Assembly: GCA_022826945.1 (NCBI GenBank)
Contig: JAJDTY010000073.1
Location: 1 to 64,000, forward strand
From: Candidatus Binatia bacterium
Lineage (GTDB): Bacteria; Desulfobacterota; Binatia; Bin18
Reading direction: 5' to 3'
DNA length: 64,000 nucleotides
The notes beneath the pieces were generated by a model. It saw nothing but the letters and a program-made list of their open reading frames with translations, had not been told where the DNA came from and ran no database searches. Positions 7,831 through 16,528 of the stretch are shown here, one piece after another (position 1 is the first letter of the stretch; each line of letters starts with the position of its first letter). Made by a program: the position numbers and the translations under genes.

Positions 7831-9537
7831 ATGGGTTCCGCGCCGCAGCCGACCGAGCCGATAGACCTTGAGGAGCGTTGTGTTTGTGTTGAGTGCGGAC
7901 AGGCCAATGTCATCGGCGAAACGTTTTGCACCGCCTGCGGCGTAGCGCTTGAAGAGGACGGTGAGGGAGCGTCGGTCACCCCCCTCGAACCGTTGCCCAT
8001 CGGCACCGTTCTGGCTGACACCTATCGTCTGACCGCACTTTTCTCGACCGGACAGGAAAATCGTTACCGGGCGGTTCGTCAGACGGACGACGGCCAGAGC
8101 TATCTCATAGCGGAACGATCAAGCGACCAGGCGAATGTCCATTCCGGTGGCGCGTTTCAGTTGTTCGAACAGCTTTCTACCATTCAGCATCCGGCCCTGA
8201 TGCTCCCCCAAGACCAGTGTGAACATGACGGCCGGGTCTACCTCGTCACGCCGAGTCAGTCCGGTCTCCCGCTGAGTCAGCGCATTGGCCGGACGGCGGA
8301 GCGCGAGGCGGCCGGCTGGGGTGTCCAGCTCTGTCAGGCCGTAGATGTTTTGCACCGGCATGGACTCCTGTGTGTTGAGCTGCCTCCGGAGAATGTCCTG
8401 CTCGACAAGACCGGCCGGCTGCACCTCGCCCAATTCGACGCGGTCCGCCTCAAAGAGGCGGTTGCGGAGAGCCCCGTGTTGACGGATGGCTATGCTGCGC
8501 CCGAGGCCTACAAGACCCAGGTATTAAACGAAGCCGCCGATGTATTTGCGCTTGGCGCCTGCTTGTATGCCGTATTGGTAGGGCGGCGTTTGCCCGTTGA
8601 GGGCTGGGCGGTTCAGCCTGAGCCACCCGTATTCTACCCGGAGAAAGTCCTGACCCCCGAGTTCGAGCGCGTTTTAAGCAGAGCGTTGGCCTTTGAGCCT
8701 GCGGAGCGCCATGCCGACCTGCAGGAGCTGAAACACGACTTGCTCGCGCTGAGTCAGTCAGGGCATATCCGTTCGGCCTGGCGGACCGATGTCGGACAGG
8801 TGCGCGACCATAACGAAGATGCCGTGCTGGTTAAAGAGGTCGGGCAGGGCAGCATAGCCGGTAATGATTTCCGGGGATTGTATATTGTGTCGGACGGGAT
8901 GGGTGGCGCCGAAGCCGGAGAGGTCGCGAGTCAGATTGCCATCCAGACCGTAGCGCGCCATGTCGAAGCCGCCTGGGCTGATGCTGGGGCGGAAGAGGGC
9001 GTTGATATTGCCGCCTGGGAGGGCCGTTTGCGTGAGGCGGTCGAGACGGCCAATACCCGGATTGTCCAGTACGGAAAAGATCATCCCGAGTCGGCTGGCC
9101 TGGGAGCCACGATCGTTGCCGTGCTGATCCAAGCGGGACAGCTGGTGCTGGCCTGGGTCGGGGATAGTCGGGTCTATCTGCTGGAAAACGGGGTATTACA
9201 CCAGCTCTCGCACGATCATTCTCTGGTCGCCCGTCTGGTCGAGATCGGCCAGTTGACCGAAGAGGAGGCGTTGACCCACGAGCACCGCAACGTCCTGATT
9301 CGGTCTTTGGGCAGCAAGGAAAACGTGAAGGTTGATACGCTCTCGCAACCGCTGAAGCGCGGAGTCCGTCTCCTCCTGTGTAGCGATGGGCTGACCAGCC
9401 ACGTCCTTGACCCGGCGATTGCCGACATTATGAGTCGCCACCGGACCCCGTACGCGGCCGCCTTGGAATTGACGGTCGCGGCCAATACCGCGGGCGGTAG
9501 CGATAATACCTCCGTGGTGGTGGTCTTCCACGAGTAG
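7831..9537 (+). CDS. Zinc-ribbon / pseudokinase / PP2C phosphatase fusion
   Basis: A 568-residue protein. Residues 17-40 form a zinc ribbon (CVCVECG...CTACG). Residues 58-305 have the outline of a Ser/Thr kinase but lack every key motif: the glycine loop is FSTGQENRY, the beta-3 Lys region is YLIAER, the HRD-like site is CVELPPEN, and DFG is replaced by QFD. Residues 315-566 form an apparently active PP2C phosphatase with RDHNED, SDGMGG, WVGDSR, CSDGL and GSDNTS, the metal-binding aspartates. The dead kinase domain probably regulates the phosphatase or docks substrates. It lies 7 bases before the true kinase gene. Phospho-Thr removal is the expected activity. Confidence 0.88.
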   Translation: MGSAPQPTEPIDLEERCVCVECGQANVIGETFCTACGVALEEDGEGASVTPLEPLPIGTVLADTYRLTALFSTGQENRYRAVRQTDDGQSYLIAERSSDQANVHSGGAFQLFEQLSTIQHPALMLPQDQCEHDGRVYLVTPSQSGLPLSQRIGRTAEREAAGWGVQLCQAVDVLHRHGLLCVELPPENVLLDKTGRLHLAQFDAVRLKEAVAESPVLTDGYAAPEAYKTQVLNEAADVFALGACLYAVLVGRRLPVEGWAVQPEPPVFYPEKVLTPEFERVLSRALAFEPAERHADLQELKHDLLALSQSGHIRSAWRTDVGQVRDHNEDAVLVKEVGQGSIAGNDFRGLYIVSDGMGGAEAGEVASQIAIQTVARHVEAAWADAGAEEGVDIAAWEGRLREAVETANTRIVQYGKDHPESAGLGATIVAVLIQAGQLVLAWVGDSRVYLLENGVLHQLSHDHSLVARLVEIGQLTEEEALTHEHRNVLIRSLGSKENVKVDTLSQPLKRGVRLLLCSDGLTSHVLDPAIADIMSRHRTPYAAALELTVAANTAGGSDNTSVVVVFHE

Positions 9538-9550
9538 CGAGGCAGTGTCG

Positions 9551-11926
9551 ATGTCGCGAAATGAAAGCGGTCAACTCGAACCCGGAACGGTCCTGGCGGG
9601 CCGGTATCAGATTGAGCGCTTTCTGGCCGGCGGCGGGATGGGTGTCGTCTACGTTGCCCAGGATCAGCGGTTGGCTGAGCGACAGGTCGCCATTAAGGAA
9701 ATTTTTGATCGGTTTACGAATCCCGAAGAGCGCGCTCAAGCCATTGAGTATTTTCATCGAGAGGCCGATACGCTGGCCCAACTCACCCATCCGGCCATTC
9801 CCGCTATTTTCGATCGCTTTGGTGAGGGTAATTGCCATTATCTGGTGATGGACTTTATCGAAGGGATCAACCTGGAACAGGAAATCACCGGACTGGGCGG
9901 TCGGCTGCCCGAGAGCCGGGTCATCGAGATTGGCCGGGAGCTGTGCGACGTGTTGACCTATCTGCATAGCTTTTCTCCGCCCATCATCTATCGGGATATG
10001 AAACCCGGCAATGTGATCCTGCGACCGGATGGGCGCATCACGCTGATTGACTTTGGTATCGCCAGAATTTTCTCCCCCCAGGGCAAGGCGACCTTGATTG
10101 GCACGCCTGGATTTGCCCCGCCCGAGCAATACTCCGGACAGGTGGATGAACGGTCCGATATTTATGGCCTGGCCGCTACCTTGCACTATATCCTGACCGG
10201 TCGGGACCCGGAGAAATACCCGCCGTTCTCGTGTCCGCCGGTCCTCTCGGAGAAACCCGATGCCTCTCCTTTCCTCGCCCAGGCGATTGACCAAGCCCTG
10301 GCATACAAAGCCGAAGAGCGGCCCAAGAGTGCGGAAGCGTTTAAGGACATGTTTCTGTATGGGCGTGGACTGAGCGCGGCCGGTCCCCCCAGTTCGTCTC
10401 AAGCCGCGACCCAAATCCTGGAACCGCTCTCGGAGCCGGTTGCAGAGCCCCTCACCGCCGCGCCGCCGCAAAAAAAACGGCGCTGGGGGCGGATGGTTGC
10501 GACCCTGGTTTTTTTGCTGTTGCTGAGTGGCGGGGCGTATGGCCTGTTCACCTCTCCTGAGCTGCTGCAAGGGAACCCGGTCGCGCGCGTGGGAGAAAGG
10601 ATTCCGTGGCCGCAGATTGAAGCCTGGCTGCCGGAATCCCAGCGGCCAAGGTTTCGGGCCTTTGTGGCGGATTTACCCTGGGAGCGGGAGAAACGCCTGC
10701 GTGCGCTGCGGGCCGACCCGCTCGAACTGGTTTCTCTCAACTTGGTGAATACTTCGCGGGATGGCACGCCACTGTCGGAGGTCAAGGACAGCTATACGCT
10801 GGGTGAGGTGCAATATCTGACCTGGGAAGCGGCGCTGAAAAACAGGCTGTTTGGGGTTGAAGGGGGGAGTCATCGGCTGGAAGGCCGTTTTTTTGATCCT
10901 GAAGGGGGCCTAGCGGGGAAAAGCGAAGCCGGTCGGTTTGTCCGGCCCGAAGAGGAGGAGCTTGAACTGCGGGGCGTGACCCTGCTTGAGGGGCTCAAGG
11001 AACGGGCGACCGGTGATTACCAGCTTGAGCTCTATCTCGGGGATGCCAAGCTGGCCAGTCAAACGGTCCGGATTGAACCGGAACCGGTCCAGGTCGTCGC
11101 AGCCGAAGTGACAGAAGAAAAGGAAAACGGTGTCGCTGGCGGAGCCGCTGTCCCGGTTGCGAGCGGACCGACACCGGAGGAAGAGATCGCACGGCGTGCC
11201 GCCGAGGGAAAACGGCTGGCCCTCATCCAGGAAAAAAGCAAAGAGCCGCTTTCTCTGCTCACCGTGCGCTTTTTCAATACGGCGCAAGACGGCAGAAAAC
11301 TGTCTCAACCCGCAAGTTCATTCGGCACGTCCCAACTCCGGTACCTGGCCTGGGAGGCGGATTTTCAGAACCAGCTCCACGACCTGTTACCCTCTCACCA
11401 CCGGGTGACGGCGACCTATTTTGCTCCCAATGGCCAGATTCTCGGGACGGTCGAAGACGGAAAAGAAGTCTCGGATACAACACAGAGGGTGACCTTTACG
11501 GCCAGAATCGGCAATGCCAGCGGCGGTGCCTTTCTCCCCGGCGAGTATCGGGTTGACTTTTATGTCAACGGCTACCCGCTCTCGTCCAGAAAATTCAACG
11601 TCATGGATGATCGGGACTTGGCCTATAGCCTCAACTCGCACCAGGGAAGCATCCTCGGGCTCGGTCCTGAGCGTGAGGCCCTGCTGGAGGTGCATTTTCA
11701 ACCGCACAGTAATGGGGCTTTGCGTGGCCGCCTGGTGATTCACGTGCGCGGCTTTGGTGCCGCCCCTCTGGAAGGAACAACGCAGGGCAACCAGATTGAG
11801 TTTACCAGTTCGGTTGGGAATCGCGTTTATCATTTCCAGGGCTGGCGTGAAGAAAATCGGCTCAGCGGAACCTACCGGGTCGGGTCGTCCGAAAATGTGA
11901 GCGGACACTGGTCACTGCAACTCTAG
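9551..11926 (+). CDS. Transmembrane Ser/Thr protein kinase with duplicated C-terminal module
   Basis: The N-terminal domain is a Hanks-type kinase with all catalytic motifs: AGGGMGVVY, the beta-3 lysine in VAIKEIF, YRDMKPGN, IDFG and GTPGFAPPEQY. A basic stretch (KKRRWGR) and one membrane segment (VATLVFLLLLSGGAYGLF, near residue 320) follow, putting about 450 residues outside the cytoplasm. That part holds two similar modules; compare NTSRDGTPLS...VQYLTWEA with NTAQDGRKLS...LRYLAWEA. A final beta-rich module ends SGHWSLQL. GAGG stands 8 bases before the ATG at 9551; the track's GTG at 9545 is less well placed. Duplicated extracellular domains on a kinase suggest ligand or envelope sensing. 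Confidence 0.9.
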   Translation: MSRNESGQLEPGTVLAGRYQIERFLAGGGMGVVYVAQDQRLAERQVAIKEIFDRFTNPEERAQAIEYFHREADTLAQLTHPAIPAIFDRFGEGNCHYLVMDFIEGINLEQEITGLGGRLPESRVIEIGRELCDVLTYLHSFSPPIIYRDMKPGNVILRPDGRITLIDFGIARIFSPQGKATLIGTPGFAPPEQYSGQVDERSDIYGLAATLHYILTGRDPEKYPPFSCPPVLSEKPDASPFLAQAIDQALAYKAEERPKSAEAFKDMFLYGRGLSAAGPPSSSQAATQILEPLSEPVAEPLTAAPPQKKRRWGRMVATLVFLLLLSGGAYGLFTSPELLQGNPVARVGERIPWPQIEAWLPESQRPRFRAFVADLPWEREKRLRALRADPLELVSLNLVNTSRDGTPLSEVKDSYTLGEVQYLTWEAALKNRLFGVEGGSHRLEGRFFDPEGGLAGKSEAGRFVRPEEEELELRGVTLLEGLKERATGDYQLELYLGDAKLASQTVRIEPEPVQVVAAEVTEEKENGVAGGAAVPVASGPTPEEEIARRAAEGKRLALIQEKSKEPLSLLTVRFFNTAQDGRKLSQPASSFGTSQLRYLAWEADFQNQLHDLLPSHHRVTATYFAPNGQILGTVEDGKEVSDTTQRVTFTARIGNASGGAFLPGEYRVDFYVNGYPLSSRKFNVMDDRDLAYSLNSHQGSILGLGPEREALLEVHFQPHSNGALRGRLVIHVRGFGAAPLEGTTQGNQIEFTSSVGNRVYHFQGWREENRLSGTYRVGSSENVSGHWSLQL

Positions 11927-11991
11927 GTCGGGTCATGATGACGGCTGTTGACATAAACGTGGGGCGTTGAGCAGACTTTGAGCGGAGGAGT

Positions 11992-12849
11992 ATGGAACTT
12001 TCACGCGAACGCCTTGTCCTGTATAGCGGTGCCGGTCTTCTGGGCGGTCTGGCCGGCTGGGCCGCGGCTGACCCGTTGGCCGCGGTGGGGAATGTCTATC
12101 TTCGGGCCATGGCCCTGGGTGGGGTGACGGGTATTTGTGTTGGCGCGTTCATGGGAGCCATTGAAGGACTCAGCGCGGGGCATAAGAACAAGACGTGGCA
12201 AGGTGTGAAGCTGGGCGGACTGGCCGGTCTGGTGGGCGGGGCGATTGGCCTCCTCATGGGAGAGCTGGTGTTTGGCCTGTTTGGCGGTCTTGGCGGGCGC
12301 GTGATCGGCTGGGGAATTTTTGGGCTCGCTGTCGGGTTGGGGGCCGGCTGGGTCGGCCAATCGTTGGTCCGCTTACGCAACGGCGCGATTGGTGGCTGCA
12401 CTGGCGGGGCCATTGGGGGTGCGCTCTTTCAGTTGGTCACCTCTCTCCTGCCGCAGACGGCTGGTCGCGGGGTTGCCCTGGCCATCTTGGGGGCCATGAT
12501 GGGTCTCTGGATCGGTCTGGTCAGCGAGATATTGAAGCGGGGCTGGTTTATGGTGATTCGTTCGCAAAGCCGCAATGCCCGTGAAGGCCGTGAATACCAT
12601 CTGACCAAGCCCAAAACCACAATCGGCCGCGCCGAAGAAAGTGATGTTGGCCTGTTTGGCGACCGTTCCATTGCCAACCTGCACGCGGTGGTCGAAAAAC
12701 GTCAGAATACTTTTGTGCTTGCCAAAAACGAAGGCCGAGTCAGCGTCAATCGGGCTCCGGTTACTCAGCCCGTCCAACTGAAAAATGGCGACCGGGTGGA
12801 GGTCGGTGGAACCCTGCTCCTCTTTCGAGAGCGGGCAGGCAAGGAGTAG
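11992..12849 (+). CDS. Polytopic membrane protein with C-terminal FHA domain
   Basis: Residues 10-190 are glycine-rich and strongly hydrophobic, with several membrane segments and GxxxG-like packing motifs (GGLAGLVGGAIGLLMGE and similar). A cytoplasmic FHA domain follows from about residue 200: YHLTKPKTTIGRAEESDV, SIANLHAVV, and VSVNRAPV where NG is usual. The FHA signature is weaker than in its neighbours, with the usual S-x-x-H as N-L-H-A, so phospho-Thr binding is less certain. It lies 65 bases after the kinase and 17 before the VWA-FHA gene. Confidence 0.83.
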   Translation: MELSRERLVLYSGAGLLGGLAGWAAADPLAAVGNVYLRAMALGGVTGICVGAFMGAIEGLSAGHKNKTWQGVKLGGLAGLVGGAIGLLMGELVFGLFGGLGGRVIGWGIFGLAVGLGAGWVGQSLVRLRNGAIGGCTGGAIGGALFQLVTSLLPQTAGRGVALAILGAMMGLWIGLVSEILKRGWFMVIRSQSRNAREGREYHLTKPKTTIGRAEESDVGLFGDRSIANLHAVVEKRQNTFVLAKNEGRVSVNRAPVTQPVQLKNGDRVEVGGTLLLFRERAGKE

Positions 12850-12866
12850 ACAGGCCGGAGAGCCAA

Positions 12867-14426
12867 GTGGAGAGTAGCATGCGATTGAAAAGCCGGTCCT
12901 CTCGGCAGAGTTATGTCCAGGCTCTGAGTGTGTTCATCTACTGTCTTGCCCTCTGTTCGTTTCTGACACCGCGCGTCTCTGCGGCTGATTCGGTGGTTGT
13001 CTCTGTCACCAACCCCCAACTGGAGAATTTTACCAATGGCGGTGCCGTCGGCCTGTATTTTAATGCGACCGATTTACGCGGGCAGCCGATAGGACAGCTT
13101 ACGCCGGAGCATGTGACCGTGCAGGAGGACGGGCAGGACGCCCAGATCATTGATTTTCGGGGCGAAGAGCAGGGCCGGCCGGTCGATATCGTGGTGGTCT
13201 TCGATGTCACGGAAAGTATGGGGCCGTTTATTGACGGTATGAAAGAAGCGGCCATTGATTTTGCCGACCGTCTGGCCAAGGCCAACCGGGATTACCGCTT
13301 GGGCCTCGTCACTTTTGAGGATTACGTGATTCGGGACGAGCGGGTGTTCACCCGGAGCGCCCGGGAGTTTAAAGGCTGGGTTGGCGCGCTACGCCCGGCA
13401 GGTGGGGGGGATATTCCGGAGAATTCGCTCGATGCGATGCTCCTGGCCAGCCGCTTTCCGTTTCGACCCGATGCCCAGGCGGTCCTTATCCTGATTACCG
13501 ATGCTCCCAATCATACGCGTGGGGACGGCTCGGAGAAAAATAACCCCTACGGTCGCGAGGTGACGCAACTGTCCGGTGCGGAAGTCCTGGCGGAAATCAA
13601 AAAGGCGAATCTGAACGTCTATGCCATCTCTCCGCCGCCCTTTATGGCTCCCGATCTGCATAGGATCGCAAAGGAGAGCGCCGGGCGCCATTACAATATT
13701 GTCAGTGAGGGAGAACGCTTTCCCGAGCTGATCAGCGAGATCGGCCGCTCGCTCGCCTCACAGTATTTCCTGACCTATACCAGTCCCCGCCCGGTCGAGG
13801 ACGGGGCGGAACGCGAAGTCGTGTTGACCCTTCAGCATCCGAACGGGGAAGGGGAGGCGCATGTGTCCTATCAGGTGCGTGGGATCGGCGGTGCGATAGT
13901 CGTTCCCAGCAGCTCGGGAGCGGGCTCCACACAGGCGCAAACCGTTATCGCCTATGGGGTGTGGAATATGGTGGTTCCGCTCTTGGCCGCCGGAGGACTG
14001 ATACTGTTGGCGCGCGTCCGGCTGAATGAGATTCCGGCTGAAGTGCTGAGTCTGGTGAAGACGGCAACCAGCCGACCCGATGCCACCGGCCAAGTCCCGG
14101 ACTCCATTGTACCGAAGACCTCCGCGCCATACGCCCGGCTTGTGCGCCAAAGCCCGTTTGAGGAGGCGCCGCGCGAAATTGCTCTTTCCCGCGATGAGAT
14201 GACGATTGGCCGCGGCGAGGAATGCGAGGCCATTATTCTCCACTCTTCTATATCGCGCGAACACGCGCGCATAAAAAAAGTCAAACAGGGCTATGTGCTG
14301 CTCGATTTGCAGAGCGGAAACGGCATCTACATCAACGGGAGAAAGATTGCCGAAAATCTTCTCAGAGACGGGATGCAGGTCCGGATCGGAGACGTGGAAT
14401 TTATCTTCTACGCCGCGAATGCGTAA
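12867..14426 (+). CDS. Exported VWA domain, one membrane span, cytoplasmic FHA domain
   Basis: A signal peptide (residues 20-40, ending VSAAD) precedes a VWA domain at about 105-300. Its metal site is D-V-T-E-S, a variant of DxSxS, and ITDAPNHT gives the later aspartate. One membrane segment lies near 365-383 (VWNMVVPLLAAGGLILLA). The C-terminal 95 residues are a well-conserved FHA domain: IGRGEECEAII, SSISREHARI, LQSGNGIYIN. The layout suggests outside binding by VWA coupled to inside phospho-Thr reading. Two starts are possible: GTG at 12867 and ATG at 12879. Each has a GGAG upstream. Confidence 0.88.
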   Translation: MESSMRLKSRSSRQSYVQALSVFIYCLALCSFLTPRVSAADSVVVSVTNPQLENFTNGGAVGLYFNATDLRGQPIGQLTPEHVTVQEDGQDAQIIDFRGEEQGRPVDIVVVFDVTESMGPFIDGMKEAAIDFADRLAKANRDYRLGLVTFEDYVIRDERVFTRSAREFKGWVGALRPAGGGDIPENSLDAMLLASRFPFRPDAQAVLILITDAPNHTRGDGSEKNNPYGREVTQLSGAEVLAEIKKANLNVYAISPPPFMAPDLHRIAKESAGRHYNIVSEGERFPELISEIGRSLASQYFLTYTSPRPVEDGAEREVVLTLQHPNGEGEAHVSYQVRGIGGAIVVPSSSGAGSTQAQTVIAYGVWNMVVPLLAAGGLILLARVRLNEIPAEVLSLVKTATSRPDATGQVPDSIVPKTSAPYARLVRQSPFEEAPREIALSRDEMTIGRGEECEAIILHSSISREHARIKKVKQGYVLLDLQSGNGIYINGRKIAENLLRDGMQVRIGDVEFIFYAANA

Positions 14427-14461
14427 GATCGAAACGCGCTGAATGCTTCGAAGCCTGCATC

Positions 14462-16507
14462 CTAGCGGTACAACTCCTCGTGTTTGAACGTATGGTCCGG
14501 CAGACGAATACGCGGGTAGAGTGAGGGAAGGCCGTCGCGGCCGAGGAGGAGAAAGTCAACCGGTACGAGCGGCATAGGCACGTCAAGGCCGACATAGCTG
14601 CTGAACTGGTCCCTGCCAAACGCCAGGCGCGTTCCGAGAATATCTCTGGGCAGTGTCCCCCGGACGTCAAACCCTTCTCCCAGGCTCCCGGTGAGATAGG
14701 GCAGGACACGCCAGCCGTCTTCGTCATTTTTTTCAAACTGACTCTTGAGGGTGATATCCGCGGGCTCCGCCCCTCGGACTAATTTGGCAATTTCCCGGTC
14801 CCCACGATAGAAGGCGTCTTCATAGCCCTTTGCCCGGAACGTGCGCCAAAACTGCTGCCACGACGCGGTGGGCACCCCGTACACTTTGGTGCGAGGGCCG
14901 GTGTCGCTTTCCAACAGCAGGGTAATATCGCCGTGTGGGGAGAGGATGATGCCGTCGTCCGTGAGTTCAACATTCCGCCAGTCGCCATCATACAACTCTC
15001 GTTTGAGGCCGAGCCCCTGAGCGCCAAACAGGTCCGGGTTGTCGCGCAGAAACATTTTACTGAGCCGTAAGCCCTGGTTTTCAGGCCGACTGACCTGCTG
15101 GAATTCTTCCGCCGCTTCTTTGGCTGCCTCCGTCTTGGGATAATTCTCCAGCAGGCGACGCAGATAGGCCTGTTTCTCTGTTTGGTGCGGGCTGGCTTTA
15201 GCTTGTTCGAGCAGGGCTGTTGCCGCGTTTTCCTGGAGCGTGGGAATCTCTTCTTCCATGCCTGCCAGGGTGTAATACTCAATCGCTTTCTCAACCTGAC
15301 CTTCCTTGGCATAGGCTTTGGCCAGGAGGGGGTAGATCTCCGGGGAGCGTTCCTCCGCGGGGGTCTGCTGCAAGTATTCTTCGCCTGCGGTGATAATGCC
15401 TTGTTGGGAGACGGCTCGTCCGGTCATGACCTTCCAGAGCTTCCCCAAGGTCTGAACCATGGTCAGACCGCCAAAGGTCGCCGCGCCGACCAGCCCCTCC
15501 GTGCCGAGTTGGAGGCCTGCCACAACGACATTGTCTTTGACAAAACCGCTCCCCGGCAGCATATAGGTCAAGGTTTCTTTGCTGTGCTCCCACTCCGCCT
15601 GTCTCACGCCGGCCAGCGGGTCCTGGGGAGCCTCCGGGTCGTACTGGCTGAGGGCGTCATAGTGTTGCAGGCGGGATTCGACTTGCCGGACCCCAGCCTT
15701 GGCTTCTTCCGCGTTTTCATCAACCAGTAGGGCGAGTTGATAATGGAAATTGGCCTTCCAATAGTCTTCTTCAGCGAAGGCCTGCTCGGCTTGGTCTAAT
15801 TCAGCTTTGACAAGGGCCTTTTGTCGTTTCGTATCCAGGGCTTCCATCCTGGCTCGGACTTCTGGAGCCCGTGGGTCATTGGGAGCTTCTTCGAGGAACC
15901 GTCGATACAGGGCCAGGGCCTTGCGCTCGCGTGGACTTGGCCCTGAGTGCCGGCCAACCGAAGAGACGACGCCTTGCGCGGCGTAGGGACTGGGGCTGGC
16001 GGGCGCCCCAAGGAACAGCCGGGCTACGTCGAAAGTCGAGAGCACCCAATTGAACAGTCGGCCAACACGGTGCCGCTTTTCCGAGACGTAGAGTCGATCT
16101 GCCTGCGAGAGCAGTTCATCCGGTGTCGCGTCCAGTTCAATAAGCGGGAGTTCTTCCTGCCCGTCCTGCTCGACAGACCGGTATAGCAGAGCATAGACCA
16201 AGGGGGTGACGCCCGTTGCCTCCTCTCCCTGTGCTTCGAGCTGAGCATCATGCTGCGTCAGTTGCACGATCCGGCTACGCAAGGCCGACGAATCGTCCAA
16301 GTAGCCATCAATAATCGCGTCGGCTACGTATCTGCCGACCTCATCCGGAAAATATCGCTCCGGGGGGAGTGGGGGCACAAAAGGATTATAGGTCGGCAAA
16401 AATTCCGTCACCCGCTGGGCCAGGGGGTCGGCGAAATCCCGTGCATGGAGGAGCGTCGCGTACACGAGTTGGCAACACAGGAGCAGAGGGATGACACGAT
16501 ACCACAT
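14462..16507 (-). CDS. Exported TPR-containing protein of unknown function
   Basis: A 681-residue protein with an N-terminal signal segment (YRVIPLLLCCQLVYATLLHA). Helical repeat sequence resembles TPRs near residues 195-290 (RKALALYRRFLEEAPNDPRAPEV) and 385-475 (IYPLLAKAYAKEGQVEKAIEYY). The last 200 residues are a beta-rich domain I do not recognise. It should lie in the periplasm or outer membrane. The gene points toward the signalling island and its stop lies 35 bases from the stop of the VWA-FHA gene. The 21-base gap to the upstream TPR lipoprotein indicates a two-gene unit. Confidence 0.7.
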   Translation of the reverse strand: MWYRVIPLLLCCQLVYATLLHARDFADPLAQRVTEFLPTYNPFVPPLPPERYFPDEVGRYVADAIIDGYLDDSSALRSRIVQLTQHDAQLEAQGEEATGVTPLVYALLYRSVEQDGQEELPLIELDATPDELLSQADRLYVSEKRHRVGRLFNWVLSTFDVARLFLGAPASPSPYAAQGVVSSVGRHSGPSPRERKALALYRRFLEEAPNDPRAPEVRARMEALDTKRQKALVKAELDQAEQAFAEEDYWKANFHYQLALLVDENAEEAKAGVRQVESRLQHYDALSQYDPEAPQDPLAGVRQAEWEHSKETLTYMLPGSGFVKDNVVVAGLQLGTEGLVGAATFGGLTMVQTLGKLWKVMTGRAVSQQGIITAGEEYLQQTPAEERSPEIYPLLAKAYAKEGQVEKAIEYYTLAGMEEEIPTLQENAATALLEQAKASPHQTEKQAYLRRLLENYPKTEAAKEAAEEFQQVSRPENQGLRLSKMFLRDNPDLFGAQGLGLKRELYDGDWRNVELTDDGIILSPHGDITLLLESDTGPRTKVYGVPTASWQQFWRTFRAKGYEDAFYRGDREIAKLVRGAEPADITLKSQFEKNDEDGWRVLPYLTGSLGEGFDVRGTLPRDILGTRLAFGRDQFSSYVGLDVPMPLVPVDFLLLGRDGLPSLYPRIRLPDHTFKHEELYR

Positions 16508-16528
16508 GTCGTTTTCTTCGCGGGCTGT

